A DNA stretch of 64,000 nucleotides from Hemileia vastatrix (taxonomy: Eukaryota; Basidiomycota; Pucciniomycetes; Pucciniales; Zaghouaniaceae), in the NCBI GenBank assembly GCA_030280995.1, contig JASXTE010000019.1, forward strand, positions 9,101,501 to 9,165,500, written 5' to 3'. The notes below the pieces were generated by a model. The model did not search any database. It worked only from the letters and a program-made list of their open reading frames with translations, and had not been told where the DNA came from. The translations under genes were made by a program, and so were the position numbers. Of the stretch, positions 1-9,629 are shown one piece after another (within the stretch, counting starts at the first letter, position 1; every line of letters begins with the position of its first letter).

Positions 1-119
1 ACACATTATTGCGCTGTCTTTAAAAATAAGAGTGGCAGGTGCTTCTTTTTAGAAATTGAAAAGGAGAACCAAACCATCTTGAATTGTGTCTACTGCTTAG
101 TACTTTAGAACAGTCTACA
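1..119 (+). repeat. 3' end of the 5' LTR of E1
   Basis: This stretch matches the end of the LTR at 17804-19027 and of the solo LTR at 32385-33338, ending in the same TCTACA. About 1.1 kb of the LTR lies outside the window to the left. The next 250 bases (120-373) are the untranslated leader, where the tRNA primer site should start; I do not recognise a specific tRNA complement. Confidence 0.85.
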
Positions 120-373
120 ATTTGTGTCCCAAAAGTGGCATAATTGTAACTAGTATTTTTTTTTGATTAGATTGTTTGGTTTTTTTTTTTTTTAGGGTTT
201 CGTCAAGAGGACGTAATCAAGCCGGCGCTTCAGTGGAAGAGTTGTAGGGTCTACAACAAGTGGATCAATAAGCCGTTATCAGAAGATAGCGTAGGTCCGT
301 ATTGTGAATATAGTCAGGTTTAATTACCAAGTGTGTGCTTTTGTGATCTCTGCTTCGATTTTATATTTCGGGA

Positions 374-1012
374 ATGGATCCTACTGCGACTACATCTAGG
401 GGATGTCAGGAAAGGGTTAAATTGCCCAATTCTTCGACATCTTTGCCAAAGACGGTAACTACGATTATTAGGTGTAAAGATGAAAGCTTGCGTTTTGCAG
501 GCATTAATACCAACAAGTTTTTACGCAGGTTTGAACAGGCAGCTGAAGTTCATGGAGCGACTGAATACAATATGGTGTGTCAAGTACTATTTTTTGTAAC
601 TAATGAGTGCAAAGACAATTTAGAGGATCTAAAAGGGCATGAAGAGCGATATTGGCCAGCACTAAAAGAACAGATGCTCAAGAGATGGCCAAAGGTTACC
701 CAGGAAACTAGGTACACAATGAAGGACCTGGATATCTTGGTAAAAAGAGTCAAAGCTAAAGGGGGTTTTCAAGACCCTAAGGAATTTAAAAGTTTTAGGG
801 AAGACTTTGACCGAATAGTTGAATATTTAGTTAGTAATGAAGACTTTAGTGATGCTAATGCCTCTTTACCTTGGTTTTGTAAAGTGTTAGCGCCAGAAGT
901 TGAAGACTGGAAAAAAAGGCGCTTGGATAATGAAGGAAAACTGGTTAAAAAAAGGGACAGAAATTTTAAGTACCCTGGATTAGAAGAAGTAGAAATGGCG
1001 GTGGAAGCTTAA
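374..1012 (+). CDS. gag: E1 gag, N-terminal part
   Basis: An open frame of 212 codons begins 255 bp after the LTR, where a Gypsy gag is expected. It is rich in charged residues, and the central part (about residues 45-185) resembles the capsid-like retrotransposon gag domain of basidiomycete elements: helical, with Trp and Arg at conserved-looking spots such as RYWPALKEQMLKRWP. It ends at a stop codon, and gag-like coding continues downstream in broken frames, so this is probably only the first half of the original protein. The role would be to form the virus-like particle. The assignment rests on position and composition, because gag sequences diverge fast. Confidence 0.7.
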   Translation: MDPTATTSRGCQERVKLPNSSTSLPKTVTTIIRCKDESLRFAGINTNKFLRRFEQAAEVHGATEYNMVCQVLFFVTNECKDNLEDLKGHEERYWPALKEQMLKRWPKVTQETRYTMKDLDILVKRVKAKGGFQDPKEFKSFREDFDRIVEYLVSNEDFSDANASLPWFCKVLAPEVEDWKKRRLDNEGKLVKKRDRNFKYPGLEEVEMAVEA

Positions 1013-2152
1013 ATGAAGTTTCATTGAGCTGAGAGTCGCACAGCTAGGGTTGCTTTGGAAAATTAGGAGATGAATGAAGATGCGTCTGGTGCACAATCGC
1101 CTCCTCAGATGTCATCACCTAAAGATAAAGTTTTCACTAAGGAGCCAGATTCAGTTATGGCAAGGATTGATGAGTTGGAGAAAAATATAATTGAAGCGGC
1201 AAAGGGGAAAGAATTGTTTAGGCCCAAGAGTTCTCCTTAACATTTGCGGTTTTCTGCTATGGTGTGCTATTATTTTAATAAAGAGGGGCATACTAGGATG
1301 AGGTGTCACGCGCTTCAAAGGGATAAAGAGGAAAAGGTAGTTTACAAGGACGGGACTACGCTTATGTTGGAAGATGGCACTAAGCTTGTTAAAGACAAGG
1401 ATCGAGGGATGTGAGCCATGGTCATCAATCATATTAATAAAAAGTCTATGGAAGGCAGGTCAAACAAGGGTAAAGAGCCCAAAATTAAAGAAAAAGGCAA
1501 GGATACGAAGTCAGTCAATTTTGCAGTTACTTGTGCAGTGCTGGATTTTAAAGTAAAAGAGGGAGCAGTTGCAGCGCCACTCACCGCAGCGCGTTTGGAG
1601 ATGTTCGCAGCAAAGCACAAGAAAATGGCCCCACCTACAGTTGGTAGGCCAAGAAGGTCTGGTGCTAGGTATGCAAATCCAGAGGATATGGAGGAAGTAG
1701 GGTATACTACTAGAGAGAATACACTTGCGCCTATGGAGGATGTTGAAATGGAGGGTATGGAACCAGGTGGTTATGGCGTGGATCACTAGGTAGAAGATCA
1801 AACGGCAATGTTGGAGGAGTCAGAGGTAGTACAGAAAAGAGCGGTACCTGCTGAAGGAATGCCAGGAGCAAGGCACAATACTCCAAAGAACCCACCTGGA
1901 AGAGCGAAAGCTGGTACGAAGGCGACTCAACCTAAATGGAGAATGCAGCGTCTGTTTCACTCTGACTTTCCTAAAGCGGCCGAGGATTTAGTTGCGCAAT
2001 GTTTGAAGACTACAGTCTTTGTTCCATTGGGGATGCTGACAGCAGTAGCGCCGGATGTAGCAAATGGAATTGTGGATAAGTGTAGGAAGCAAAGGATTGC
2101 TGATTGCGCTGAGTTTGATGTTGAACAGCAGACATTTCAGCCGGTTTTTTGA
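1013..2152 (+). pseudogene. gag: E1 gag C-terminal part, with decayed zinc knuckle
   Basis: Coding similarity continues through several frames with stops near 1018, 1063, 1240, 1411 and 1787. At about 1264-1308 the peptide has the shape of a CCHC zinc knuckle, but the second cysteine is Phe (C-Y-Y-F, then four residues to His and four to Cys). This knuckle binds element RNA in active gags, so the copy is defective. The segments 1418-1789 and 1808-2152 encode charged, Pro- and Gly-rich linker plus a more ordered stretch just before the protease. No other domain is recognised. Confidence 0.6.
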
Positions 2153-2572
2153 ATGCCTAGGGCGCCACATTATGCAGGACCCTTAGGGTATTTAACAATT
2201 ACTGTAAATGGTAAGCAAATTAAAGTGTTAGTAGATACAGGTTCACAAATCAACGTGGTTTCAGTGGATGATGCAGTGGAGTTAGGTCTTCCTGTTAAAG
2301 ACGGTGAAGGCACTGTCACAGGAATTAGTGGAGGTAGGTTACCTGTTATAGGTGTCGCAGAGTATGTACGCACTAGAGTTGCGGGAGCAACAAGGGATAT
2401 ACATTTTTATGTTCCAATGGGTGTAGTAAAACCAGTTTTAGGCACACCATTTTTAATGGATTATTCTGCAAATATAGATTATTGTTTGAATAAGACTATT
2501 GGAATAAGGATTATGGGTGATGATGGTGTTCCAGTAACAGCGGTCTTAGTAGCGCTCAAGGATGGTGGCTGA
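2153..2572 (+). CDS. pro: E1 retropepsin-like aspartic protease
   Basis: This 139-codon frame contains the catalytic motif VLVDTGSQINVV (about residues 25-36), the D-T-G-S signature of retropepsins. The conserved hydrophobic-Gly pattern after it is also present (GVVKPVLGTPFLMDY, around residue 98), matching the second half of the fold. It would cut the gag-pol polyprotein. It sits directly between gag and reverse transcriptase, as expected. It is now separated from both by stop codons, although this domain itself is uninterrupted. Confidence 0.85.
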   Translation: MPRAPHYAGPLGYLTITVNGKQIKVLVDTGSQINVVSVDDAVELGLPVKDGEGTVTGISGGRLPVIGVAEYVRTRVAGATRDIHFYVPMGVVKPVLGTPFLMDYSANIDYCLNKTIGIRIMGDDGVPVTAVLVALKDGG

Positions 2573-3000
2573 AAAACTAAGTAATCTGGAGCTGCGCGGT
2601 TAGAGAAAGAAAGAGAATTTTAGGAGGAAGTCTCAGATGACAAGATAGGGCGACCTCCAGGAAGGCGCCAACATTTTCATTAGGGACTGGCATTTTAGGT
2701 GTTGCTATCTCCCAGGATGAGAGGAGCCCGGATAGTGACCAGTCAGTCCAACAAGAAGGGATACGTAAAGCGGTACTTCATAGGTGTCTTGGGAATACTA
2801 CTGTAGAATGTATTATACCTAAGATTTTTAATTTCTTTGATTACGGATATTGTTATAGTTACAATAAAAAGAAAAGACAAAAACAGGATTTAGGTGCAAC
2901 CCGTAGTTATATTAAAAAGGGTTTTATTTTAATTAATGAAGAAAGCAGCAAGAGCTGTTTTGCATCAAAGTATAAACCAGTAGCTGTTAAGTTTAAACCA
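2573..3000 (+). pseudogene. Decayed protease-RT linker of E1
   Basis: No frame stays open here; short pieces in different frames look like linker sequence (for example a Gly/Arg-Pro-Pro-Gly stretch near 2650). The last 60 bases are in frame with the RT segment that follows. Point mutations and small indels explain the loss. Confidence 0.45.
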
Positions 3001-5145
3001 GTGAATGTAGCAATGCCTGATTTGAATCCTCCTTTGAAGAGGCCAGCGCTGTCTAGGAATCCTTATGATATCCCTTTAACAAAGTTTCTGCCTGATTTTG
3101 TGCCTACTGGTAAGATTACGAAGGAAAGGCTTCAGATGGTTAATTTTGGACCAGAGGATTGGTTATTGCAGGAAGAAAGGAAGTTGTTGTTACACGTTAT
3201 GGCTCTTAAGGAAAATTCTATTGAGTTTTCAGAAGAGAAAAGAGGTTTTTTAAAACACTGTTATGGTAGACCTTATATTTTTCCAGTTATACCTCATGCG
3301 CCGTGGCAGAAGAAGGCTTTTCAAATACCAGCAGCCATAAGAGAAGAGTATACGGAATTAATTAGGGGAAGGTTAAATTCTGGCTTGTATGAACAGTCTA
3401 TGTATAGTTATTCAAGTCCAGTGTTTTACATTGTTAAACATGATGGTAAATTAAGGGTTGTTCATGATCTTAGGGAAATGAACAAGGTTACAGTAAAGGA
3501 CACAGGGATGCCACCAACGCCATAGGAGTTTGTGGATTCTTTTGTGGGACATGCATGTTATGGACTAGGTGATATTATGGGAGGATACAATGAGCGCGAA
3601 TCGGATGAATCATCCAGACCCATGACAACGTTTGAAACACCACTGGGGTGCTTCAGGTTGACAAGGTTACAGCAAGGCAAAACAAATTCTGTGGCGGTAT
3701 ACCAAGCACAGATGATGTGGATATTGCAGGATGAAATTCCAGAACATGTGGGAACTTTCATTGATGATGGCGGTATACAAGGACCAGCCAGTGATTATGA
3801 TGGGGAAGTGTTAGAAGAGAATCCACGTATTAGAAAGTTTTTTTGGGAATATGCGATTACTCTGGAAAGAGTGCTATTTAGGATAGAGGAGGCAGGATTA
3901 ACGATTTCTGGGTCCAAATTTGCTTGTTGTGTTCCAGCGCTAGATATAGTGGGACATGTGGTATGCAAGGAAGGGAGAATCATTGCTGAGAAACAGAGGA
4001 ATAAGGTACTTACGTGGCTGAGACCAAAAAATACTAAGGAAGTTAGAGGGGATTTAGGCATCTGTACCTATTTAAGAATGTTTATTCAAGATTTTGCCTT
4101 CTTGTCTTCACCTTTACGGCGCTTAACGAGAAAAGATGTTGTATGGGATTGGATGGAGGAATGCGAGGAGTCATTCGAGTTATTGAAAAGGATTGTAGGG
4201 AAAGACATTCTTTTGAAGAAATTGGAGTATGGACCAGGCGCTGGGAAAATTACTTTAGCAGTAGATTCCAGTGTGACCGCGGTGGGTGCAGTTTTGATGC
4301 AGGAGGATGAGGAAGGTAATGATAGACCTGTCCTTTATGAGCCTAAGAATTTTACCAAAGTGGAGTCCAGGTACTCTCAGTCCAGGTTGGAGTTATGTGG
4401 AGTAGCGAAGATTCTTAAGAAGCTACAATGGATGCTTTGGGGGAAGCATTTTGAGCTGCAGTTTGATGCGCTATCGTTGGTACAAATGATTAGTAGCCAG
4501 AGTTTACCAGATGCACCCATGACAAGGTGGGTAGCGCAGATTAATTTGTTTTCTTTTGATTTAGTCCATAAACCAGTAAAATTGTTCACTATGCCGGATT
4601 CATTGTCAAGAAGACCGCTGTGTGAAGAAGACTCGGAAGTGGAAGAATTGGAAGAAGATAAGAAATGGGTAAATGGGATAGATTATTGTTATGAAAGATT
4701 TTACAGTAACGTCTGCAATGACAATGAACTAACAGGCAGTATTGTCCGTGATGACAATAAACTAGAAATGCAGAAGGTCCATAAAGACATAAAAATGGAT
4801 ATTGATGATAATGTTTGTAGCAAGGGTAGTCTGCAACTGGATTTAGGGGACTCTGAAGATAATGTAGCAACAAGAAGTGCGCAAGGCAAAGTAGTGGAAG
4901 AGTCAGATGATGAAGATGATTCAAGGGGAAGTCAAGACAGTAGTATTCATCTCGAAGAAGGGGAGTATTCTGAAGACAACACATCTACTGATGAAGGAGT
5001 AGAGGTGTTAAGGTTATATTTGGAAGGTAGTAGTCAACCAGATTTTTGTAATAAAAAGGTTGGTGCAACATTTAGAAGCGCGCTAAAGTTTATTTTATTA
5101 AAAATGGGAAGTTATGGAAGAATTGAGCTTTGTCTCCTCATTTAG
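3001..5145 (+). pseudogene. pol: E1 reverse transcriptase and RNase H
   Basis: The first segment (3001-3525) ends in the early RT blocks: SSPVFYIVKHDGKLRVVHDL matches the family pattern in which a Ser-Pro-Val-Phe is followed by a basic loop and an Arg-x-Val-x-Asp. A single TAG at 3523 separates it from the second segment, which carries the polymerase motif F-I-D-D (about 3757) where most Gypsy elements have Y-x-D-D. The RNase H domain follows with its first acid in ITLAVDSS (about 4252) and later blocks to about 4620. After that comes a long acidic spacer (4620-5080) before integrase. One stop codon inside an otherwise open 2.1 kb indicates moderate age. Confidence 0.9.
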
Positions 5146-6281
5146 TTGTTCAAACTAGGGAAGGGAAGGAGAAGATACTCAGGGAGTTACATGAAAATTT
5201 ATGACATAGAGGTCAAGATGAGACGTATCGCAGAGTTAGGGAAAGATTCTGGTGGCCCAATATGAAAAATGAAGTAAGAGATTGGGTTAAATCTTTTCCT
5301 CAATGTCAGCGCAGGAGTTACAGAAAGCCAAAAGAGAAAGGAAGAGCGACGGCCAAAGATACTGTTTTTGGTAGGGTCAGTTTAGATGCAGTTCATATAA
5401 AAGAAGGATGCTTTAAATACTTTGTAGTAGCCAGGGATGATCTATCAGGATGGATTGAAGCAGTGCCGTTGGTAAATCTCAAGGAGAGTAATTTAGCTGA
5501 ATTTTTGAAGAAAGAATGGATTTACAGGTATGAGGTAATGAAGATGGTAACTGTAGATGGTGGCACTGAATTTTCTGAAGAATTCCAAGAGTTAGTAAAA
5601 GGTATTGGCGCAAAGTTATGAGTTGCAACACCATATTATCCTGAAGCAGAGGGAATGGTAGAAAGAGGGCATCAAGTTATAAAAGATGCACTAGTTAAAC
5701 TATGTGGAAATAATGGGGAAAAATGGAAGAACTATTTGCCATTAGTTTTGTTTGTGGACAGGATTTCAGTTAAAAGGACAACAGGGTTTTCACCGTATGA
5801 ACTGATTTTTGGTCAAAGGGCGGTATTACCTATTGATCTGGAGGCTGGATCATTTCTAGGATGTGACTGGGATCAAGTGCGCTCAACTGAAGATTTAATT
5901 CTAGCAAGGGTAGCACAGCTTGAAAGGAAAGAGGAGTTTGTGGAGAAGGTGTATGAAAGAATTATGCAGATCCATGAAAAGTCAGTTAAATATTGGGATG
6001 AGCGTTTAGCGCATAGGTTAAGGAAGCCATTGAATCCAGGAGATTTGGTTTTGGTCTATAATAGAAGTTTAGAAAGCCAATGTGGCAAGATGTTTTCTGA
6101 CAGATGGAACGGTCAATATAGGATAAGAAAGCAGATAGCTGGAGGGTCTTATTTACTGGAAGAATTGGATGGTACTGAGTGGAAGCGACGTGTGGCTGCA
6201 GATCAGATCAAAAGATTCTACCCAAGGGGTGTTCCAGTGATACAAAATAACCTCCGGAATGAGGAAAAACTACCAGAATAA
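5146..6281 (+). pseudogene. pol: E1 integrase
   Basis: The N-terminal zinc region is visible near 5186-5330 but is broken by a stop near 5200, and one ligand is lost (F-P-Q-C-Q where C-P-Q-C is expected). The core (5262-5621) has the first Asp in L-D-A-V-H-I-K and the second in VDGGTEF. After a TGA at 5619 the third catalytic region E-G-M-V-E-R-G-H begins the next segment (5655-6281). The C-terminal part ends with a basic, SH3-like stretch; I see no chromodomain, unlike in E2 and E3. The enzyme would insert the cDNA into the genome. Confidence 0.88.
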
Positions 6282-6859
6282 TACCTCCATGAAGAGGTTA
6301 AACTAACAAATTATGTTAAGTTTTGTTTTTCTAAGAGGACTCACAGGAGGATCTGACACAGTTGTGACGGATAGAGGGCGCTAACTGAAAGTTAGGCAGA
6401 CTATGGCTGAACAGGCAACTGGCACAAGCGCTTAGATGAGGGTGCAGAGGAAAATAAAATCTTATATTTTCATCGTTCAAGGGGACATGACAAAATAGGT
6501 AATTGGATTAAAGGAGATGTGTATCATGTAAATGCAAAAGATGCTGGGGATTTAGCTAATGGGTTAACTAATCAGGAGTGGAATAGCAATTTATAGATGA
6601 GGCACTCTACAGTTCAATTCTTATTTTACATGGTATATCACTGTATGGCAGTAAAGGCGGTAAAGTTTTATGATATGAAGGTTTATTTATAAATTTTTTT
6701 GGGTTTACAGTCTTTTAAGAAAGTATAGGGAGCGAAGTTAGGCGCTCTAAAAGTATGGAAGACAGGTGTAATAAAATAGCTTCATGTCTAAAAAGATTAT
6801 GTGAAGGCATAGCATGAAAAATATACAAAGACTATGTACAGGGAGAATGGACAGAGGAG
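6282..6859. other. E1 post-pol spacer
   Basis: There is no convincing open frame. In the uninterrupted element this stretch would separate the 3' end of pol from the 3' end of the antisense gene at 15315, so it is the meeting point of two convergent transcription units. Its last five bases (AGGAG) are the left target duplication of E2. Confidence 0.5.
6855..6859. repeat. Target-site duplication of E2, left copy
   Basis: AGGAG here is repeated perfectly at 15285-15289 on the far side of E2, the 5-bp duplication typical of Gypsy integration. Confidence 0.92.
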
Positions 6860-7632
6860 TGTCACCGGATGACCTATGCACAAGGTCGAGGATGTTCCTG
6901 AAAGTGAGATGAGGGTTTAGAAAACTCCTTCAAAGCACAGAGGAATGATTCAAGGAAGTGATTCGAAGGTCACTCGAAGTAAAAGCTACAGGTTCGAGAT
7001 TCATTCAAGAAGAATTATAAAATAGTTTCAAAGGTAATAGGAATTCTTAAGATCTCATGAAGGGTTGGAAACTCAATAATCAAATATTTAGGATTTAGAA
7101 ATGAATATTGAGAAATTGAAAGAAAGATACAATAACAATGTTTTAACTTTAAAGATTTACCACTATTAATGTAAATACAATTTATAATTTAATTCTAAGG
7201 AATATCAAACCAAAATACCCAACCCTTTTATATCCTTTGTTCCTCCTTGCATTTACCTCCCTTCCATTGCACCATTCCCATACCATTGACCATTACTAAC
7301 ATACACTTAGACCCTCTTCGCTAAATATCCGTCCATGCTCAATTTACCCCTTTTTAATTAATTAACAAAACTTTAATGAAAAACTACTACTGTACTATTT
7401 CGTTGAACCTAGCGCTGTGCGTCTCTTATTGAAAAGGAGACTAAGGCACCCTATTGGGAGATTGACTAATTTAGATTTAGAGTTTAGGCTAGCGCAGTTA
7501 AATAGTAAGTACACAAAGGAAAATCACAGTTGCTATGGAGAATTGCTTTCTGCGTTTCGAGTATAGATTTAGGACTCGATATCATTGATTTAATGAGCTG
7601 CTTTTGCCTCGAGTGTCACGTGGCGCGTGAAA
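6860..7632 (-). repeat. 3' LTR of E2
   Basis: It aligns base for base with 14512-15284 (same length). Differences are concentrated at CpG dinucleotides. Its outer end has the TGTCAC inverted terminal bases, while the inner end reads TGAAA instead of TGACA. Confidence 0.92.
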
Positions 7633-7642
7633 GATGCCCGGG

Positions 7643-7649
7643 TATAAGA
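7643..7649 (+). promoter_or_regulatory. TATA-like box for the antisense gene of E2
   Basis: TATAAGA lies 10 bp inside the element from the LTR and about 92 bp before the ATG at 7741. The E3 copy has TATAAAA at the same place (46464 to 46458, minus strand). Upstream bases (CCCGGG here, CCCAGG there) are also conserved, which suggests a real core promoter directed against the element's own transcript. Confidence 0.55.
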
Positions 7650-7740
7650 ATCGCGAACTCTGTTGAGCTTGAGCCATCTTCCCACACTAGTTTCCCTTCT
7701 TCTATAACTTTTTCCTCACTTATTAATTTCCCTTTTTATA

Positions 7741-8676
7741 ATGAACTGCCCTACTCCCACACCTACGCCTCCACACCCTAAAGCGGATGGGGGAATGATT
7801 ACGCGACAATTTTCACAAACTTGCATGGCTTGTGAAAGCATGGAATACTTTTGTGTCAAAAGTACGGCGACTCGAGGCCCTTGCCAGAAATGCGAGTTTT
7901 GCCGTTGGCGACGAGTGGCGTGCGATGCGTTGACGAAGAACGCAGAGATCAAACAACGGTTTACCAAGACCAAGTTTTGGTTAATCCCTAAAACAAAAGA
8001 GGTGGTCGAAGACATTTGGGATTTCTCGATTGAAGATGAACAATCGGTGGGGGAGAATGATAAGGAGCTAAATAACGAGATCACAACCTGGGTAACCCAG
8101 GCCACGAGTTCGAAGCAAGTTGGTGGAGGAAGATGAAGATGAAGTCCCTGCTCCAGGGCGGGCACCCAAGAAACGACGGGTGGTCATCGAAGACGACGAG
8201 GAGGAAAGAGAAGCAGAGGTAGAGGTGGCGCCAAGGTTATTCTTAGAGCCTGACCCCATCTTCGAGGTAAGTTTTCAATTTGTTATTATTTTTTTTTAAG
8301 GATGAGGTTACTGATGAGTTTTGTTTAGACATCGAATACCCTTGAAGACCCGATTGGGGAGCCTGCGCCGCTTTTACCAACTGAGGCAAACCCTCCGGCC
8401 ACGGATGTAGTCGAAGAACCTGAAGACACACTGGACCAGGTGTGGTTGAAGAAACCTCGTCAAGGTCGAGGAGTAAGGTTTGCGGAAGAGTTGTGTGGGG
8501 AGGTCAACACAATTATCAACGCTGCTTCCTTCGACGTGGCAGAGGAACTCTTGGAGATTGGAGAGGTGGTTCCAGTAGGAGAGGAGGAGGTATTTGAGAA
8601 ATGCAGGAAGGAGATAAGGGTAGTTGTGGAGAAAATGAAAAGATTGGTTCTAGAAAAATTAAAAGAAAAAATTTGA
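7741..8676 (+). pseudogene. Antisense accessory gene of E2: Zn2Cys6-like nuclear protein
   Basis: I do not recognise a named family. Exon 1 (7741-8266) encodes a Pro-rich start, then cysteines spaced C-x2-C-x6-C-x12-C-x2-C-x6-C (about residues 33-67), the spacing of fungal Zn2Cys6 DNA-binding clusters, with one extra Cys in the loop. Next come a Trp/Lys-rich block, an acidic stretch and a basic PKKRR nuclear-signal-like motif. A 62-nt intron (8267-8328) joins exon 2 in phase 0; exon 2 ends in a charged helical tail rich in Glu, Lys and Leu. A small deletion near 8120-8134 shifts the frame in this copy: the reading after it continues in another frame up to the intron. The E3 copy (46382 to 45337) is homologous along its length, including the intron. 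It lies tail to tail with pol. A role in controlling element or host transcription is an inference. Confidence 0.65.
8267..8328 (+). other. Spliceosomal intron of the antisense gene in E2
   Basis: The donor is GTAAGT, the acceptor TTTAG, and a fungal-type branch site ACTGAT lies about 17 nt before the acceptor. Removing it keeps the frame. In E3 the same position holds a 101-nt intron (45733-45833). An intron on this strand shows that the gene is transcribed opposite to the retrotransposon's genomic RNA. Confidence 0.7.
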
Positions 8677-9629
8677 AATGAAAAGGAGATGTAAAGAAGT
8701 AGAAAAATAGAATTGTATTTTAGATTTATTTTATTTTATTTTATTTTACTATATATATATATATATATTTTTGTAGGTGAATATTATTAATTTTTTATAA
8801 GGTTTGGGAGAGAGAGAAAAAAAAGAGAAGAAGAAGTTTTAAATGAAATTTTGCTTTTAGAATTTGAAAGAAGAAATTTAAATGAAGAAAGAAAGAAAAA
8901 AAAGTTGTTTAATTGAAGGAAGTTTTAAGGTTTTAAAAGAGAAAATTTATGTAAGAAAAGAGAGAGAAAAAGAAATGGTTGGTGATTGAGATGAGTTTGT
9001 TAAATTGAGAATTTTAATGAAAGAAGAATTTGTTATTTGCGAAAAGTTGTTGATTTTTTTTTTTTTTGTTGAAAAGAGAAGAAGAGGAAAGAAGGAAGAA
9101 AAACAGAAACACAGAATTTAGAATTTAAAGAGAATTTGAAAAGAAGAATCATTTGTTCGAAGAAATTTTATAGGGAGATTTTAGATGTTGAAGTTAAGTT
9201 TGAGGAAATGGTCGTGTCGTACAAGGTTTGATGATTCGAAGGAAAGGAAGTTTTTAAAGCGAGAATAAATTTTAGGAAAGAAAATTTTAAAGAGAATTTT
9301 AAATTTAAGAAAAGAATGTATTTAGAGAATTGAAAAAGAAAAGAAAGAAAATATTTTAGAGAGATTTAAGAGTTTTTTTTTTTTTTATTATTATTTATGT
9401 TTATTCTATTTATTTTATGTTGTTTTATTTTATTTTATTATTTATATTTATTTTATTTTATTTAATTTTAATTTTGATTTTATTTATAGTTGGTTTTGGA
9501 GGAAATTTTATAGAAGGAGAAAAAAGAAAACAAGGCTAAGACTTTTAAGAGGTGTTAGATTTTACGAGAAAAGAAAGAAAGAAAAAGAAAATTTAAATTA
9601 AAGAGATTTTAAGGTTTTGGTTTTAAAGG
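8677..9629 (+). other. Purine-rich tract between convergent genes of E2
   Basis: About 950 bp with no gene. The plus strand is overwhelmingly A and G with T runs, made of loose AAGAAAG-like repeats, and includes an (AT)n run near 8749. The E3 copy (44509-45336) has the same asymmetry with C/T on the plus strand, in keeping with its opposite orientation. It separates the 3' ends of integrase and the antisense gene and may serve both as 3' untranslated sequence. Confidence 0.6.

Noticed and set aside
7530..7781. Short plus-strand frame spanning the LTR-internal boundary of E2
   Set aside because: It overlaps the LTR and the antisense promoter and is not conserved in E3.
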